Shown here in pieces: positions 46,661 through 61,079 of a DNA stretch of 64,000 nt (the stretch's first letter is position 1; every line of letters begins with the position of its first letter). The notes beneath the pieces are model-generated. The model did no database searches and had not been told where the DNA came from. It worked only from the letters and a program-made list of their open reading frames with translations. Origin of the DNA: Climacteris rufus (lineage: Eukaryota > Chordata > Aves > Passeriformes > Climacteridae); NCBI GenBank assembly GCA_013398175.1, contig VZRZ01001141.1, positions 252,875 to 316,874 on the forward strand, read 5' to 3'. Position numbers and translations under genes: made by a program.

Positions 46661-49600
46661 CTTTTAAAGGCTGTCTTTCCATTCACTAAAAGGACTTGCA
46701 GATCTGTACAGAAACATTCTTCCACCAAACCACGTTGGGGACAGTCATACACTGCCAGATTTTCCCAGAAGGGGCAAAACTTCTAAGCCAAAAATGCTCT
46801 ACAGTGGAAAAAAACCACAAAGACATATTCGTTAATGAAAAGCTACTCTTTTCATGCTTGTTCCCTTGTGTTTCTCCCCCTACTTTCAAGCACCCAAAAA
46901 CCATTCATGGTATTTTTGGAGCTACCTGAAAGCAGTTCCAAGATCAAAAGATGCTAATAAAGCTAAGTCCTCTACTTCTTTGAAATTATAAGGATTTGAA
47001 CTGGTACCTTCTTAAGCACTGAACAAACTTCTCTTGCAGATGATGCATTTATAAAGTCTCCCTCCTGTCTGGATTTTCTGACAACTAATAAAATACACAC
47101 ATCAGCACCAGATTTCAAAATTAAATATCATCTTATCTTTTTTTCCATGAAACTTGCTGGTACTCTGGACCATTGTCAAATTTAATTGACAAATTTAGGT
47201 CAACCAAAACTATCATTAGCTTTTTCTCTACCCTCTCCAGTAGAATTTGAAAAATAGGATTATCTATCAGATTATTTGTAAAAGAAGGGGCTTGGGACAC
47301 ACAAAACATCCTCTAATATACGTACAAATTGCATACATACATCTCGTTTCCACTTCAAATCCAGCTAAAGATGTCAGCACTATTTTCAGAATGCTCAGGA
47401 GGCAGATGAATTCTTAACTTCAGGTCAATAGTGTAACATATATTGGTTTTATTACATTTTTGCTTCTTAACAGGGTTTTTCTCCATGCTTTAGAACAATG
47501 CTGACTATAATTTTCATGATTTAATTGCCTTCATTCTGAGTTTACCAGTAAATGAAGAGTGGTGTTTGAGAACCTGCAAGACTTACTAAGGCAGACTGCC
47601 AATAAGCAGATTTAAAGAAGTGAAAGGAATCATAATTTAGTGCCCAGACTGGTAAAAGGAGCAACACATTAAAGATATGATAGCTTTCTCAATAGTCATC
47701 ACAAGTTAACTCCCTCTCCAAAAACCATTTGTCTTTTAATGTCAGAGAACATCTTTTATACAGGGGTTCTTGGGCAGTTACATAGCCCTCAAATAAAAAT
47801 TGAGGTAATGTATGTGGCCATTCAGTTACAAGAAAATACATATATACAATTCAGCTATTTTTCTTTTTTCCTCTTCTCCTCTTTTTAAAAATAATATCCC
47901 AAACACTAATTCGTGGAATAGGATAATTTTGTACTAGAAGGACATGTAGCCATCTAAGACCAAACACATATGCCCCCACATCTGAAACACCTGAGGAGTA
48001 AAAGAATATATATATTTTTAAACCACTGTACCCTGAGAATGAAGTAAATTATTACATGTTGCAATGATCTCAACAATCATTGAAAATTCACAAGAGGCTT
48101 CAAATCTGAAAAAAACTTTTTCCTCTATGAGTTTTCAAATTCAGAGCTTCAACCTGAGAGCACTTAGTCCACCTGATCCCTGCAATGCCTGTCAGCCCAT
48201 TAAAACTCTACTGTGACTTCTGTTCTTCCCAGAAGCACTGAAGGATCTCTTATGTCCTCCCAGGCATCACTGTAAAAGTAGAGCAAACTTTTTACTGCAT
48301 CATAAATACCATTAAATTATGTCATTTTAAAAACCCCAAATAGTCAGGTCTGTTACCTTGTCAAGTTCTCCCTACCCACAACTGGTTATGGAACATTTAA
48401 AGGTGACAGAAAGTAAAATCTTCTGGGTAAAATTTGTGACAGTACTGTTGTTGCACTTGTGAAAACTATAAAAGGCTGTTCTTGCTAATTAATGCCAGGA
48501 TGAACAATTTCAGAGTGAAAAACCAAAACATGCAGATCAGAAATTGCATATACCCTGTGATGCCTAACAAAAAACCCTACCCAACCAAAAATAAATAAAT
48601 AATTATAAACCCTGCTCGTGTGGCCCAGTTTCAAGCCTTGATTAGTCAATCTATCAGACTGCTCTTTTTATTTTGCCACAAAAAACAACAAGAAGAGTAA
48701 AATCAGTAGTAGTATGCAAAGTGATGAAATTTACAAGTACAGCAAAATGGAAAAAAAATCTCATCTCTCTCCTGGTCTTCATAAAACCATCTGGACTGAA
48801 CAAATGCTACAGAGAAAGCAGCAAGCAAAAACCAACACAAAACTGCAATTTAGACAGTTCATCTATTCTCAGCCATGTCAGCTGTTCACACCACCTTTAT
48901 TTACATAGCCTTAATAACACACATTGGTTTCAGTGCCCTGACAGACCTTTTAGTCTCTCAGCAACTAATCTGGGAACAATGCTAAGATTTTGATACTGTT
49001 TGATTTCTACAGTGCCTCCCCCAGTTTCAGAAATATGGCACAGTACCTGGATTTCTTTTAAAAATGTGGTAATAGGAGTAGTAGTTTCTTTTTTCAGTTG
49101 GCTGTCTGGATTTGAAAAGTAATTTGTCATACTATTCATGCTATAAATAACACATTCATATTGTAATGCTTTGATTTACTGCAAGAAATGTCAGATCATC
49201 TATCTTCCTTCTTTAGGTTTCAGAAGGGGAAAAAAAATGAGAATGCAGAACTTCAGCAAATATCACCTCCACCAAAGTTTACAAGTACTCAGAATACAGC
49301 CTGATTACCCCTACAAGGTCTGACAACCTACAAGAGTCCCTTCCTCTTCCATTTGAAGTGGTACTCCTTGTGAATTAATCTGTTCTTGGAGGTGAAACAC
49401 ATTGCAACTGTAATGTGCAGGGTCACAGAAACAGCCACAACATCACAAACTATAGCTACAAATCACATCTTTGTTTCAAAAACAATCTGCTCTGATTCTT
49501 TCAGGTGGAAACTTTCTTACAACAATGCAGATAAAATTGAAAATTCATTGAAGGAACCAAAGTGTAGAAGTCCTTGGAAACACAGCATACTGTGCTCCTT

Positions 49601-52600
49601 GAACAAAGCACAGAGATTTTCATTTGTTACTTTTGTGAATTCTGCATGTCACAGATAACTTGCAAGGAAGAGGTAGGTTGTTTTTTTTCCCATCTCCATG
49701 GATTTCCAAACTCAGACCTTCATTCCAAAGGCCTTAAATCTGTCTTGCTCCTCTACTTCCTATTAGCCTACTTAACATCTACTGTCAACTGCTGTCTTCT
49801 TCTCTCCCCTAGAGATCTCTTACGTCTTTCCAAACACTATCTGTAAAAGCAGAGCAAACTTTCTACTGCGTAGTAGATGGTGTTGATGTATTAATAACTA
49901 AGGCACTTTTCCAAATCACTGAGCTCATGTCAGCAATCAGAAAGAACAAACATTTGATCTTTGACGTCACATTGTGTATCTTGCAGAAACTGTTAACAGG
50001 CCCTCCTTTTACAAAGTGAAAAGGCCTCATGAGCTTCTCATTATACTGTAACAGTCTGAAAGCACGCAAAGTGGAAAGACATATTTGTACATAGCCAAAG
50101 AAGACTTCCCAGTTGCTGTTTGGGCTTTCACAATTTTGATTTTTTGTGCCAACAACAGTAGTATTTAGAAGACTAGCAATCTTTCTATAAAGCCATCTGG
50201 AATGACAAATCAATTGAAGTTATCAAAATGGGGTTTTCTTGGTAACAAGTGGAAGGAGGAAACATCTGCACACTAAATACAATATGTATGTAATAGAAGT
50301 TAGGGTAGTACCACAGTGAAGGGCGCAGGTAGAAGACTTTGCATAGCCCAGAATAAGAGTTCTGCTCCTTTACTTTGGCAGCTTTGATATGGCAATGGGC
50401 TATTGTTACTAACACATACCAGACACTGTACTTTGAGATAATGCCACCACATAATGTATATTGTCAAATAAAGTACTGCAGCATGTTGAGACAAATGGTT
50501 GACAAGGAAAGCAAAAGGCACAAGCTGAGGGAAAATTCTTCTACCTTTGTTGTTGATGGTACATGCAAAATTGAATTACAAGGATCATGCAACTCTATGG
50601 TCATGATTTTTTGAAGGGAAAGCAAAGCAAGCTGCATCACATATCAGCAGGTATGATCGATGGGGAATGAAACCTCATGTATAGGGAAAAAGAGATTAGT
50701 GGAAGTGTTACTTAATTTCTAAAGGAATGACACAAACAGAGATGCAAACCATCCCACCTTGTTGCATGGGGAATATATATAGATAGAAAAGAGGAATGTG
50801 GACAAACCAAAAGCTTTAGTAATCCGAAACTCCAGAAAGAGTAATTTGAAAAGGAAAAATAGGTCAAATGAAGAGCTAAGGAGAAGGCTAAGTATAAAAA
50901 GAATAGATTACACATGTAAGACAAAAAGCAGAAAAGCACAGGACAAGTTACATTGATAAGAAATGTGTATGTAACAAGAACTTAATGATATTTGTAGTGT
51001 TCTGTTTTGAGACCTTTATCTTTTCATTTTTCCACCACAACAGAAGGTCAACCATATTCAAAGCTGCTATGCAAACACAACTTTACAACAGAGGCAATAA
51101 TTACAAACAGTAAGAGGATTATTTTCTTTGAAGAATACCGAGATTTTTGAGTGGACAACACAAAAAAGCTGTGATTAAAATAATTTGCATGCACTAAAAC
51201 AGCATAATTTGTTCATCAGTTCTATACAGATAACTCATAGATGAAATACTAGTGGGCATTATTTGCATTTTTTGTATGAATTATTCACAACAAAGCTTGC
51301 AGAAGGATATGTGGAAACACTGAGTTCAATGCATGAGTGAATTATCATGATCTACAAGTTTTCTATGCTTTCTTAATCTGGGTCCTGTGAGGGTAATTTT
51401 TGTACATGTAGTTTGTAATGGATGCTAGCTAAATTAAGCTGTTCAACAGTCAGATTATCTAAGAAAGTCAAGTATTTTAAAATCCCATTTTTGTCTCCAT
51501 TTGAGGGCTGTTTCATACAGCTGCAATCAGACAGTTGAAGAGTGGAACAGATTACCTTGGAGGGCGTGGCAGGTAATATTTGAGATTTTTTTTATAGATT
51601 AGACATCTGTTTAAAAACTAGTTGGTACCGTCTTGAGGGAAGGGAAAGGTCAGGTTACTCTGTCATGACTCCTCCTGGCTTCCATTATATCACCGTGCAT
51701 CACTCAGACTGGATATCGGCAACAATTTCATCTGGTTCAGGCTGGTGCTGCTGTGGTCCTGCCTTCCAAGCATACATTCAACAGCAATGTTATTAGGCAC
51801 CAGTGCAGCTCTATCAAAAGAACTCACCTAGACAATTCAACTAACAAAAAAAGTAACCTACCGAAGAATATTAATCATAATGGAACTCCTTACAACAGCA
51901 AGCACAGCTTTGATATGGTCAGCCCCGAGACCAAGAAGAAGCTTGGGAGCGGATGAGGAAGGTAATGAAAACTGTTAGGCCCTTGGTCCACTGTGGAGAA
52001 GAGATCAATTGTCTCAGTTGTTTCAATCACTCACATACTTTTGCATAACCCCAGCATCACCAGTCCACCAATGACAATACCAGGAAGCAACAATGAGAGA
52101 CAGATGGAAAGACGCGTTAGCAGCAGCACCCAACAGGCTGGGCAACTGGACCCAAGTGAGCTCAACACTAGCTTGAGGGAAATAGCAGTGCAGGGCTAAG
52201 GTTAGGTTCCCAAACGTACACTTATACAGCAACTTGTTTTTCAGGTGCCTAACTTGTGTGAAAAATAAGGTCATTCAACCATAGGTATAGAAGACTAACG
52301 TAAACACCAAACTCAAAAGCTGTGTATAAATTCAGATGAGCGATACTCTTTACTCTACTAAATAATAAAATCTGTTGCAACCAACTGAAACCCTTCCCAC
52401 TATTTTTCTTCAGGAAAGTTAAAACTGCAATTAATAGAAGTTTTCCTGGACCCTTCCAGCATAACTTTCATTAGCATTTAATAGAAAGCTCACTGTGTTC
52501 TTGAAAAGGGTTTTAAAAAACTGTCTTGTACCAGCCTCTGCAGAGAACAAATCCTATATCACCAAAATTCCTTTGATTGAATTAAGGGCTCTCAATTTCC

Positions 52601-55600
52601 TGAGAGTAAAAGTTCTTCAGATACCTTTCCCAAATCACTTGCAAAGTTATAGAAAAGGAAACTATTATCCTATTTTATGAAATGTCCTATAAAGCACAAA
52701 AGCTGGATTTTTCTTGGTTTAAAGCAGCTCTCTAATGTTTATCTCTTTAAACTACAGAGAAAGCTTCAAGAGAGAAAAGAAAAATTTCAGAAGCTGAATA
52801 GGACAAAAAACTCAAAAAGCATTATTAATACAATGACACGAAATTCTGAAACCAATTAAGTAAAGAACTGCTCAGCATGTAAGGAAATAGTGCTATTTGT
52901 CAGAGCTCCAGTCATCAAACCAGGACAGGCATTTCACAGCCACTAGAGTAGAACTGCAATATGTGCACCAAAAGAACTGCCAGTATTTTTAAAAAGTTAT
53001 TCCATTCTCTGATTGGAATGTGGTTGCTTAAATGTAAAGGTTATTACTGCCCTTATAAGGAAAGATATGCTTCTGTTCTCCAAGCCAAGTCTTGGAGGGA
53101 CAGACCAGAATGAGAAAGTGACTACTTTTATTCCCCCAACAATATGCTTTGTCACTCATCTGAAATATGGGCATAATTGCACTGCAATATACAAATCCAA
53201 AACACATCAACACACATACCTACCCTACTGGCATTAAGCAACATGAGGTGGATCTTGGTAAGAAATATGTACAGTTGCTTAAAGGTATGGACACCTAGTC
53301 AGAGAATTTTTAAATGGCAGTACTAATGTTTTCAAATAAACCTTTAGAAGAGGTTATTTCCAGTCAAATGACATAAGCAAATTGTTTTCCAACAGTGTTT
53401 CACTTGCCAAACCAAATTGAAAAACCTGTCCCAGAACATTTTTGGCAGCAAGAAAGTAAAATGAAGTCATTACCAAATGTTTTTGACAGTTCTGAAACAC
53501 TCTGTTATTCTTCAGATATTGTTTATACTCCACATATAGTTGCATAGATATGAACATTTTTGTATGAAATAAATGCAAGTTAATAAACAACATAGAAGCA
53601 TCACCAGAGTCTTCCCTTCTCCCCCAGAACTTCTTTGCTGGATTTCTTTAAATTACTTAGCTGAAAATATTATGGGAAAATTCAAAACCTTAAGCTATCA
53701 CTCTAAGCAAAGAACACATCTGCGCATAAATTAGCCTTTTAAATTAAAAAATGTCCATGAACCTAAGAACAGGACTTAAAACAAAAAGAAGACAGTTTAC
53801 CACCAGCAACAAGAGTAAGCAGTGGGTGATCACTTTGTAGCAGAACAATACACTGCCTGACACCAGAACCTGCGAACTCTTCCAAGGAAAATGAATGCGT
53901 GTTTTCCCACAAATTAAAAGGTCTAATTCTTGAGAGGCATGAATAAAGATCTCCTTGCTTCACACAAAAGTCCTGTGAAACAACATCTACACCTCTCAAT
54001 GCATCACTATAACTAGGTTAGAAGTACCATTATAAGTAGGTTAGAAAAGACATACAGCATTATCTGTAAGTGAAGTAACAGCCCACACCATAGTTCTCAA
54101 AAGGCAAAAACACAGCTTTCAGAATTTAGAAAGAAAAAACCGACATCACTAATCACACTTTTTGCTCAATGCATACTGTTTTAAGAATCATTAACTAGAA
54201 AAAAAGAAGATTCTGACAAGACGTAACGTGGCTATGAATATTATAAAGTTTCCATATACTGAAGTGAAAAATACCCTACAACTCAGTCAATGCATTCCCC
54301 CAGAAACAGAGGGTTCTTACAATTTAAGGTGTACAATGCAATAGCCTATTTTCTGTTAAACCTTACCTGGTATTAGCCAGCTGAAACATCTGATTAAATA
54401 AATTAAATACCTTTTTTATTGTACAGTTTCACTGGCTACTGGATTGGGGTTTTTTAGTCTGATGACAAAGATCAGTATGCCAAACAGCACATAATTTTAA
54501 CTGTATTTACAGAAAATTGCCTTTCAAGAGTTGCTGTTAACTGTGTGTAGTCCTTGAACCTCTCCGTATTTTATCTTGTTCCCAGGAATAAGCAGCCTGA
54601 TTATTAGCTATGTAAGAGGAAAGGGATTTTCATTAAAATTCCAATCTAGCTAGCTATGCTTTTACTTTATAGAAATAAAGAGACTGGTCTTCAGTTTTGC
54701 TTTCAATATGGCAACATTATAAGAATACTGAACTATAGCCCAGCACTAGTTACCAAGGACTGCCAAATAAAGGGCAAGAAAACAACGAGACAGGAGCCAG
54801 CCAGACAACTCTGCCTGATTACCTTTCATCATGATTCTAGCAGCTAGGATGGCCACAGGACAGACAGATGGTCCCTTCATTGCCGGGCCAGGTGCAGCAT
54901 GTCGTCACAAAAATGGTGATGGTGAGAACAATTTTCTTGCAGAGCATGGTATTACTGCAACGCTTGTAAAAGGTGGCCATTAGTTTAAGATGAACATCAG
55001 CTAAAAACCTTTACTGAGGTGCTCTGGCTGGTGTGTTTGTGAGTCTGTGTGCAAGTTAGTGTATGTACATGCGAAAGTGACAGAGAGGAAGGCTAGACGC
55101 TAAGATGCCTCACAAGGCCAGACTGAAGGTGCTGTAATCAAATTTAAAAAGGCTGCTGCTAACAAGCAGTGACTATTACCAGTCTGGCATAAAAGCTGAA
55201 AAAACTGGACATCATCCATATCTCCCTTCAAAGTAAATGGTTTTCAGTTCAAAGCACTTATTTGGAATTACAGGTCTGAGCTTGCAGTTTTGTTCAAGAG
55301 GATGAAGGAGTTGCTAGGTGATGGCTAAGCGAGGCTATGACAGAAAGAAGACACACAGACTTAACACAGCAGCAGATGGCAAATCACTCTCGCTTCACAG
55401 GGGTAAGGCAGTAGTCAAGCAATATTTTTTGGTAGATGTTTCACATTGGAGTTTCTCCAAATCATGGCAAAAATTATGAGGTTTTCTGTTAATCTAACTA
55501 ATTAGAAAAATGAATTTTTAAACTCATCATTGATTATTTTTCTACGAAAAAATTTGCCTGTTTTGGTATACCTGTCTCTGAAGAACCTCTTGCATCAATG

Positions 55601-57272
55601 GGCCCAGCAGGTCACAGCCTTGGATTTGGAAGGCTCTCCTTCCATACCATCAAGTTTAAGGTAGTACAGGTACTCTGCATAACAAACACAGCTCCCAAGA
55701 ACTGACATGTATCAGGGTGGGTGGACAGAAATGGAATTGCTAGGGGCATTTCATACCTGCATGGCATGTATCTTTGTGAGGGTGTGTACCTTCCTTTGCT
55801 CAGAAACCAGCCAAGGTTACTAGAACTCTGTCTCTCGCTTTGTTCATTTCCTTTGTTCTGCTTATGTCCTCACAGAACAAAGACAACTAAAACTAGCTGA
55901 AAATCATACTTTCTTTCACTTTGAAGACTCTTATGCATAAAACAGACAGGAAGGGTACAAGTGAACACAGTGAGCAATTTGGGATGGAGAACAAAATAAA
56001 AATAAAGAGAAAAACAGGCAAAAAGGGGAGGGAGAGGCTCAACAAGAGACTGTGCACGGCTGAACTGGGAAGCAAGGAGGAACAGGTAGCAGTAGTGGAT
56101 GAAGAGCAAGGGAATCAAAGTAGAAGGAAAATACATGTTAACAGGAAACATGCATAGGAAAAGATTTCTGCTTTGGTCTGCTAAAAACAAGCCTTCAGTG
56201 CCATTAAATTTGAATAGTCAAAAGGATATTCAGGGGAAGGGAAAAATATTTTTTAAAAGGCAAGAAAGAGTTGATAGTATAAAGTTATGTTGTAGGGAAG
56301 AGAGCAAAGAAAACAAACTTTTTTCATTCCTTTAATTAAGAAAAATAGAACTAACAAAAACCCCTCAATCATATGTTAATGCATTTCTGTGAGGAATACA
56401 CCAAGTACAGCAATATTTGCAGACGGCTCTATCTAAACCATTAACTGTACACATAACTTTGACTGAAACAAAGCACTCATACATACTGAAAAATTCAGCA
56501 AGATATGAAACACTGGTCCTGCTACAGTGCATGCTGTCAATATCAGGAAACATCCTCCTGCATTATTATTTCAGATACATTAGTCTTCTGTAGAAATGCT
56601 GGTAAAACATATTTTAAAACCCTGTCAAGCAACTAAGATTGAATTACTGTTCACATTTTTGATCACCCTCCAAATGGTGTGTTTCCATGCAAACACACAC
56701 ATTTGGAAGTCTAGGTGAACACTGATCTACAGCAGAAAGTTGCATTAGTATATTCTCTGTTTGGATAATTTGCTGGTTACAAAAGAAACCTTTGAACTAA
56801 GGCAAGGAGTCACAGGAGCAAGATGTGAACCTCTACTTTGCAAAAGTTCTGTTACACTGTTCTTGAAAATTGGACACAGGCATAAGTTTCAATTTCTTCT
56901 CTACCTCTGTAACCAGGGGCCAAAATTAGCCTCACAGGGATGAGAAGTCCAATCACAATAAAGCAGAAAAGGTTTGAATGAGTGAAGTTACCTTAATACG
57001 TCTTTTTTTTTACAACAGAGAGGCTTTAGATGGACACCTACTCTTCGTGCACCCTCTCTTTTCCTCTGTCATTATACCATGCAAAAGAGATCAGCAATTC
57101 AAGAGAATAGAAAATGCAAAGGTTGCATGCATAGGTTTTTTCTTCCAAGTCACATACAAGTCTAACTATAGGCCCAGGGAGAAAAAGACAGGCTATCACT
57201 ATTGTGATTTACATCTCATGGCCACAATTTCAACAAAGAGCATTCACTTGTGAATTTTAGTATAGCACTTTA
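46661..57272. other. Long, mostly unique stretch, probably first intron of PIP5K1B
   Basis: About 10.6 kb of AT-rich sequence. A weak CR1-like phrase lies at 51535-51575 (listed separately). I see no convincing exon on either strand, no CpG-rich block and no LTR. The open frames of 60-116 codons lack family resemblance. Confidence 0.5.
51530..51640 (+). repeat. Possible very old CR1 relic
   Basis: GAAGAGTGGAACAGATTACC then TTGGAGGGCGTGGCAG reads VEEWNRLPWRAW, resembling the CR1 ORF2 end (HWNRLPREVV). It is followed about 40 bases on by TTTAAAAACTAGTTGG. The match is short and could be chance. Confidence 0.3.
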
Positions 57273-57702
57273 TAGAATCATAGAATGGCTTGGGTTGGAA
57301 GAGATCTCAAAGATCATCTTGTTCCAATTCCACTGGCATGGCACCTTTCACTACATCAGCTTGCTCAGAGCCCCACTTTGAACATTTCCAGGGATGTGAC
57401 ATTCACAAGTTCTCCGGCAACCTGTTCCAGTGTCCCTCCACCCACATAGTAAAGAATTTCTTTGCAATACTTAATCTATCTTCTTCCAGTGTAAAGCCAT
57501 TACCCTTTGCCCTTGTCACTATATGGCGTTGTCACAAGTCCCTCGCCAGCTTTCTTGTACCAGTACTCCTTTAGGTACTGGAAGATGCTAGAAGGTCTCC
57601 CTGAAGCCTTCTCTTCTCCAAACTGAACAACCCCAATTCTTTCAAACAGGAGAGGTTCTCCAGGCCCTGGATCATCTTTCTACATATCTTGCACTGGATG
57701 TG
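57273..57702 (-). mobile_element. CR1 3' part, about 430 bases
   Basis: Begins with the CR1 tail in reverse (AGAATCATAGAATGGCTTGG, then GTTGGAAGAGATCTCAAAGA) and reads back through the 3'UTR and the end of ORF2, for example CAGCTTGCTCAGAGCCCCAC and AGTAAAGAATTTCTTTGCAA (KEFFAI, in reverse), to CTCTCCTGTTTGAAAGAATT. The 3' end is kept and the 5' end truncated, as is usual for CR1. Confidence 0.88.
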
Positions 57703-60700
57703 TCCATAGCAGTTTGGACAGGGAAATTATTGTCCTCTTACTTCTGCACTGACAAAATTTGTATTTGCATACAAACAAAAGACTTCATGTGAAAGCATTT
57801 CCACCACTGAATCAGCTTTGTATTCTCTCACTCTTATATTCATCCTACACTGTGCATGCTTTATGAAAGCAGAGAAGGAGTCCGCCTCTTGTACTTCTGC
57901 ACAGACCTCAGTCATACACCATCTGTTGCAAGGCCAAAACATGGAGCACCATACTCAACATGCAGCACCTGAAGCCTCTTTTCCTCATCCCACAGAAGAG
58001 GAGACACCATGCAGAGGCCTGAATTTTTCTTACAGCATCTCGTCCTGGACATAATGACATAATTCCTAGTTACAAATATGTCATTCATCAGGTTTGTTCC
58101 TTTGTGAGCTCAGTGAAACTGGTAAAAAACTGTATTTTATCACTCTTTCCTATTCAACATCTGGACTTTCTCTATGATTTCAAGTATCTGCAGTCCTGCT
58201 AGACAATTTCTACCTTAATCTCCAAATTCCACCATTAACTGTACTAATGCTCTCAGGATAACTTGAAATACGTTTGTTTTTCCCATTTTGCAGCTTGCTG
58301 TTATGTAATTCTTACCAGGAATATACATATTTAATAATAAGGGAAAAAAATACAGCATGATTTTCCCCCCACACCAACACCGTGTGTCAAAAGAAATGTA
58401 TTAATATTTTTGAACATGAAGACATTCCATAAATACATTCCAAGTAGGCTTTTTGCAGAACGCACCGTTTTATCAGTGTTAAATTTGAGATAGGAGTCCA
58501 AGAGCAACTCATTAAATCAATGCTATTTTGGCAGTATGCTGCAATATGTGTGCTCCTGTGTGAGAAAGCTTCACCACTACCTTCTTGCACTCTAACTTTG
58601 TCACTGCACACTCCTTTCAATATAGGTTCCTGCTGTCACTTGGCATCATGCACCATTATTTCCACAGGCCTGCAATATTTTCAAAAATGACATGATTATG
58701 CCAAGACTAACTAAGTGAATAACAAAAGGTCCACATCCACTCTCTTGAGGAGTGTTTCTGGACAACACTTATAAAATAACTAGGAACAACTTTCAGTATC
58801 ACAAGAAGTGGCTCAAAAATAAATAAGTTGCTTCTGAAGAAATGTGTTTTCCTTACTTCGTGCATTACTATGGCCTTAGTAAAATTGCTTTCATGCTTGG
58901 CTGCTTGCAGAACCTGGTCCTGGTTTGGTTTTTTCTAACAAAAAAAAAGATGGAAGTACTGAAGTCACAAACTGGACAAACCTCCCACCTTTACTGCAGT
59001 AGCTTCAGAAGTAACCTCACAGAATAGGAACAGCAAAACTAATCCTAAGGAAACACCACCATACCATTTTGTTAGCAGATGCACATCTTAATTTTGTTTT
59101 ATTACTTACTAAGAATACAATAAAGTAGTATAAATACAGTGTCTTACAATCTGGCAAAATTCAGCCCTCATTATTATTTGTGAAAGCTACTTTTATTAAA
59201 TATTTACAAATACATAAATAAAAGAGCATTTATTCTAATATATATGATGTCCCTTTCATCCCCATTTCAGAGCATAAATAGTGAAAGCCCAAAGTATTTA
59301 ATATCTGACACAGGAGCCAGACTACAGAGATCTCTGTAAATGTCATCCCAAAGAAGTATATTACCCAAATCTCAAGAGAATAAGGAAAACAAAGATAAAC
59401 ACAAGAGATAGGACAGGTAGGTTCACCACTCCAGAAGATCACCTTGCTAGATAAAAGTACAGACAAGTGAGTTATTGGTGCATACTGATGCAGTGCAGAG
59501 GAGCCAGAGGAAAAAAATGTGTGGTCCTGCAACAGACTAGAAAATTGAAGTTCTTTTCATCCACCATCCTCAAGCTGATACCTTCACTCCCCTCTAAGAT
59601 TTTCCACTGCTAAAACTTTTTGTTGTCAAATGACATGCATGAATTACCAATAGTGCACAAGCCTGCAACAGTCACTTCATCTCTGATGAGGGATATTTAA
59701 GGAAACTCCCTGAGAAAGAAAAGTAGAGCTACCTCATAGAGAAACCCCTTTAAAACGATTTTATCTCAAAACAGTAGTTTTTGAAGCTGCATTCAGCCCA
59801 GACTCAAAACAATATCCTGCATTTGAACAGCTGAAAAAATAGAAGGCCCTGGAGGCTGCATCTGCAACATGCTGTGCCTCCAGACAGGACTACCTGTATT
59901 ACTTTTCATGAGAGGCCAGCAATAAGCATGGAGGAAGTTAAAAACTTAGAAAAGCAGCTCAGTGTCTTTCAATCTTGTATAAAAACAGCGTATTTTGAAG
60001 TTCTAACTGAACTTATTAAAATTACTTCAGGAGCAGAACATACTTCTTGAAAACAACATGACTGACAATATCTTTATTTTTCCTCATTTTTTTTGTCAGG
60101 CTTAAACATCAGTGTTCGCAAGCATCTGGGGTACAGCTTTACCCACTTTTCTAGATAACTAAGAACGTTTGAAAAGGGAGTACTTATTGGTTTCATGCCT
60201 GCACAGCAAAGCTCTATTAATGCTTCAACAGCGCAAGTGGCAAGAGTATTTTCCAATTTCAGTGTCTGAGTTGCAAGAAAAATACATTAGGAATTCTAAC
60301 TTGCTTATAAGAAGTGCTCTTGAGTTACAGCTTCAAGAAGGCACCATGCACCTTACAACACATTTTCTAGACTTTCTTCTAGCAGTGGGACAGGTAGCAA
60401 GAGATGGAATCATTTATGTAGTTGAAGCACAGGCACTTCTAGGCTAAGAAACTTCTGAAGTTTATACATTCAATACTGTAGAATCATGCAAGATGTGTTC
60501 AAGTTCTTAAAGGGTCAAAATTAAGACTGGGGGGAAAACATCTCCTTAATAATTCACACCTTTTCAAAGAAAATGTTGCTTGACATTAACTCCTTAACAG
60601 CCATGTCCCCCCCTCCATAATGTAATTTAAGACAGAAAAAACCGTTGTAAATATGCACAGACTTGCAGTCACCACTTCAATTTTACTAGAAACAAGCTGG

Positions 60701-60958
60701 AATTTTAAAATATCACGGTTTATAGCAGGCTTTTGAAAAGAGCATATGCTTTTCACCTCTGTAAAAGCACATATTTAAGCTGTCAGGCAGGCATATTGAG
60801 ATGAAAGGAAACATAAAATGGAAATCCTACCTGAGTTCAGCAAGGCCCTTCATAAGTAAGCCAAAGAATGCTTTTATGCATGCATATACAATTTATATAC
60901 ATGTATATTGCATACATTCTATATTACATATTACACCATTTTATTGTACTGTGAAGGT
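57703..60958. other. Unique stretch with one orphan open segment
   Basis: AT-rich sequence with no recognised repeat. An orphan minus-strand open segment at 60286-60074 is discussed in the findings. Nothing else is supported. Confidence 0.5.
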
Positions 60959-61046
60959 CATAGAATAGATTGGGTTGGAAGGGACCTGAAAGATCATCTA
61001 TTTCTAGCCCCCTGTCAGGGTCAGGGACACCTTCCACTAGACTTGA
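60959..61046 (-). mobile_element. CR1 3'-end fragment, about 88 bases
   Basis: TCATAGAATAGATTGGGTTG, then GAAGGGACCTGAAAGATCAT and GACACCTTCCACTAGAC is the reverse complement of a CR1 3' end. Low divergence suggests a younger insertion than the 41.6-kb fragment. A CA-rich microsatellite abuts its truncated 5' side. Confidence 0.88.
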
Positions 61047-61049
61047 TGT

Positions 61050-61079
61050 CACACATATGTACACACATACACACACACA
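61050..61079. repeat. CA-rich microsatellite, interrupted
   Basis: ACACATATGTACACACATAC followed by ACACACACA, next to the CR1 fragment. Confidence 0.8.

Noticed and set aside
49863..50213. 116-codon minus-strand frame
   Set aside because: No recognisable family and no supporting splice sites. Consistent with chance in AT-rich sequence.
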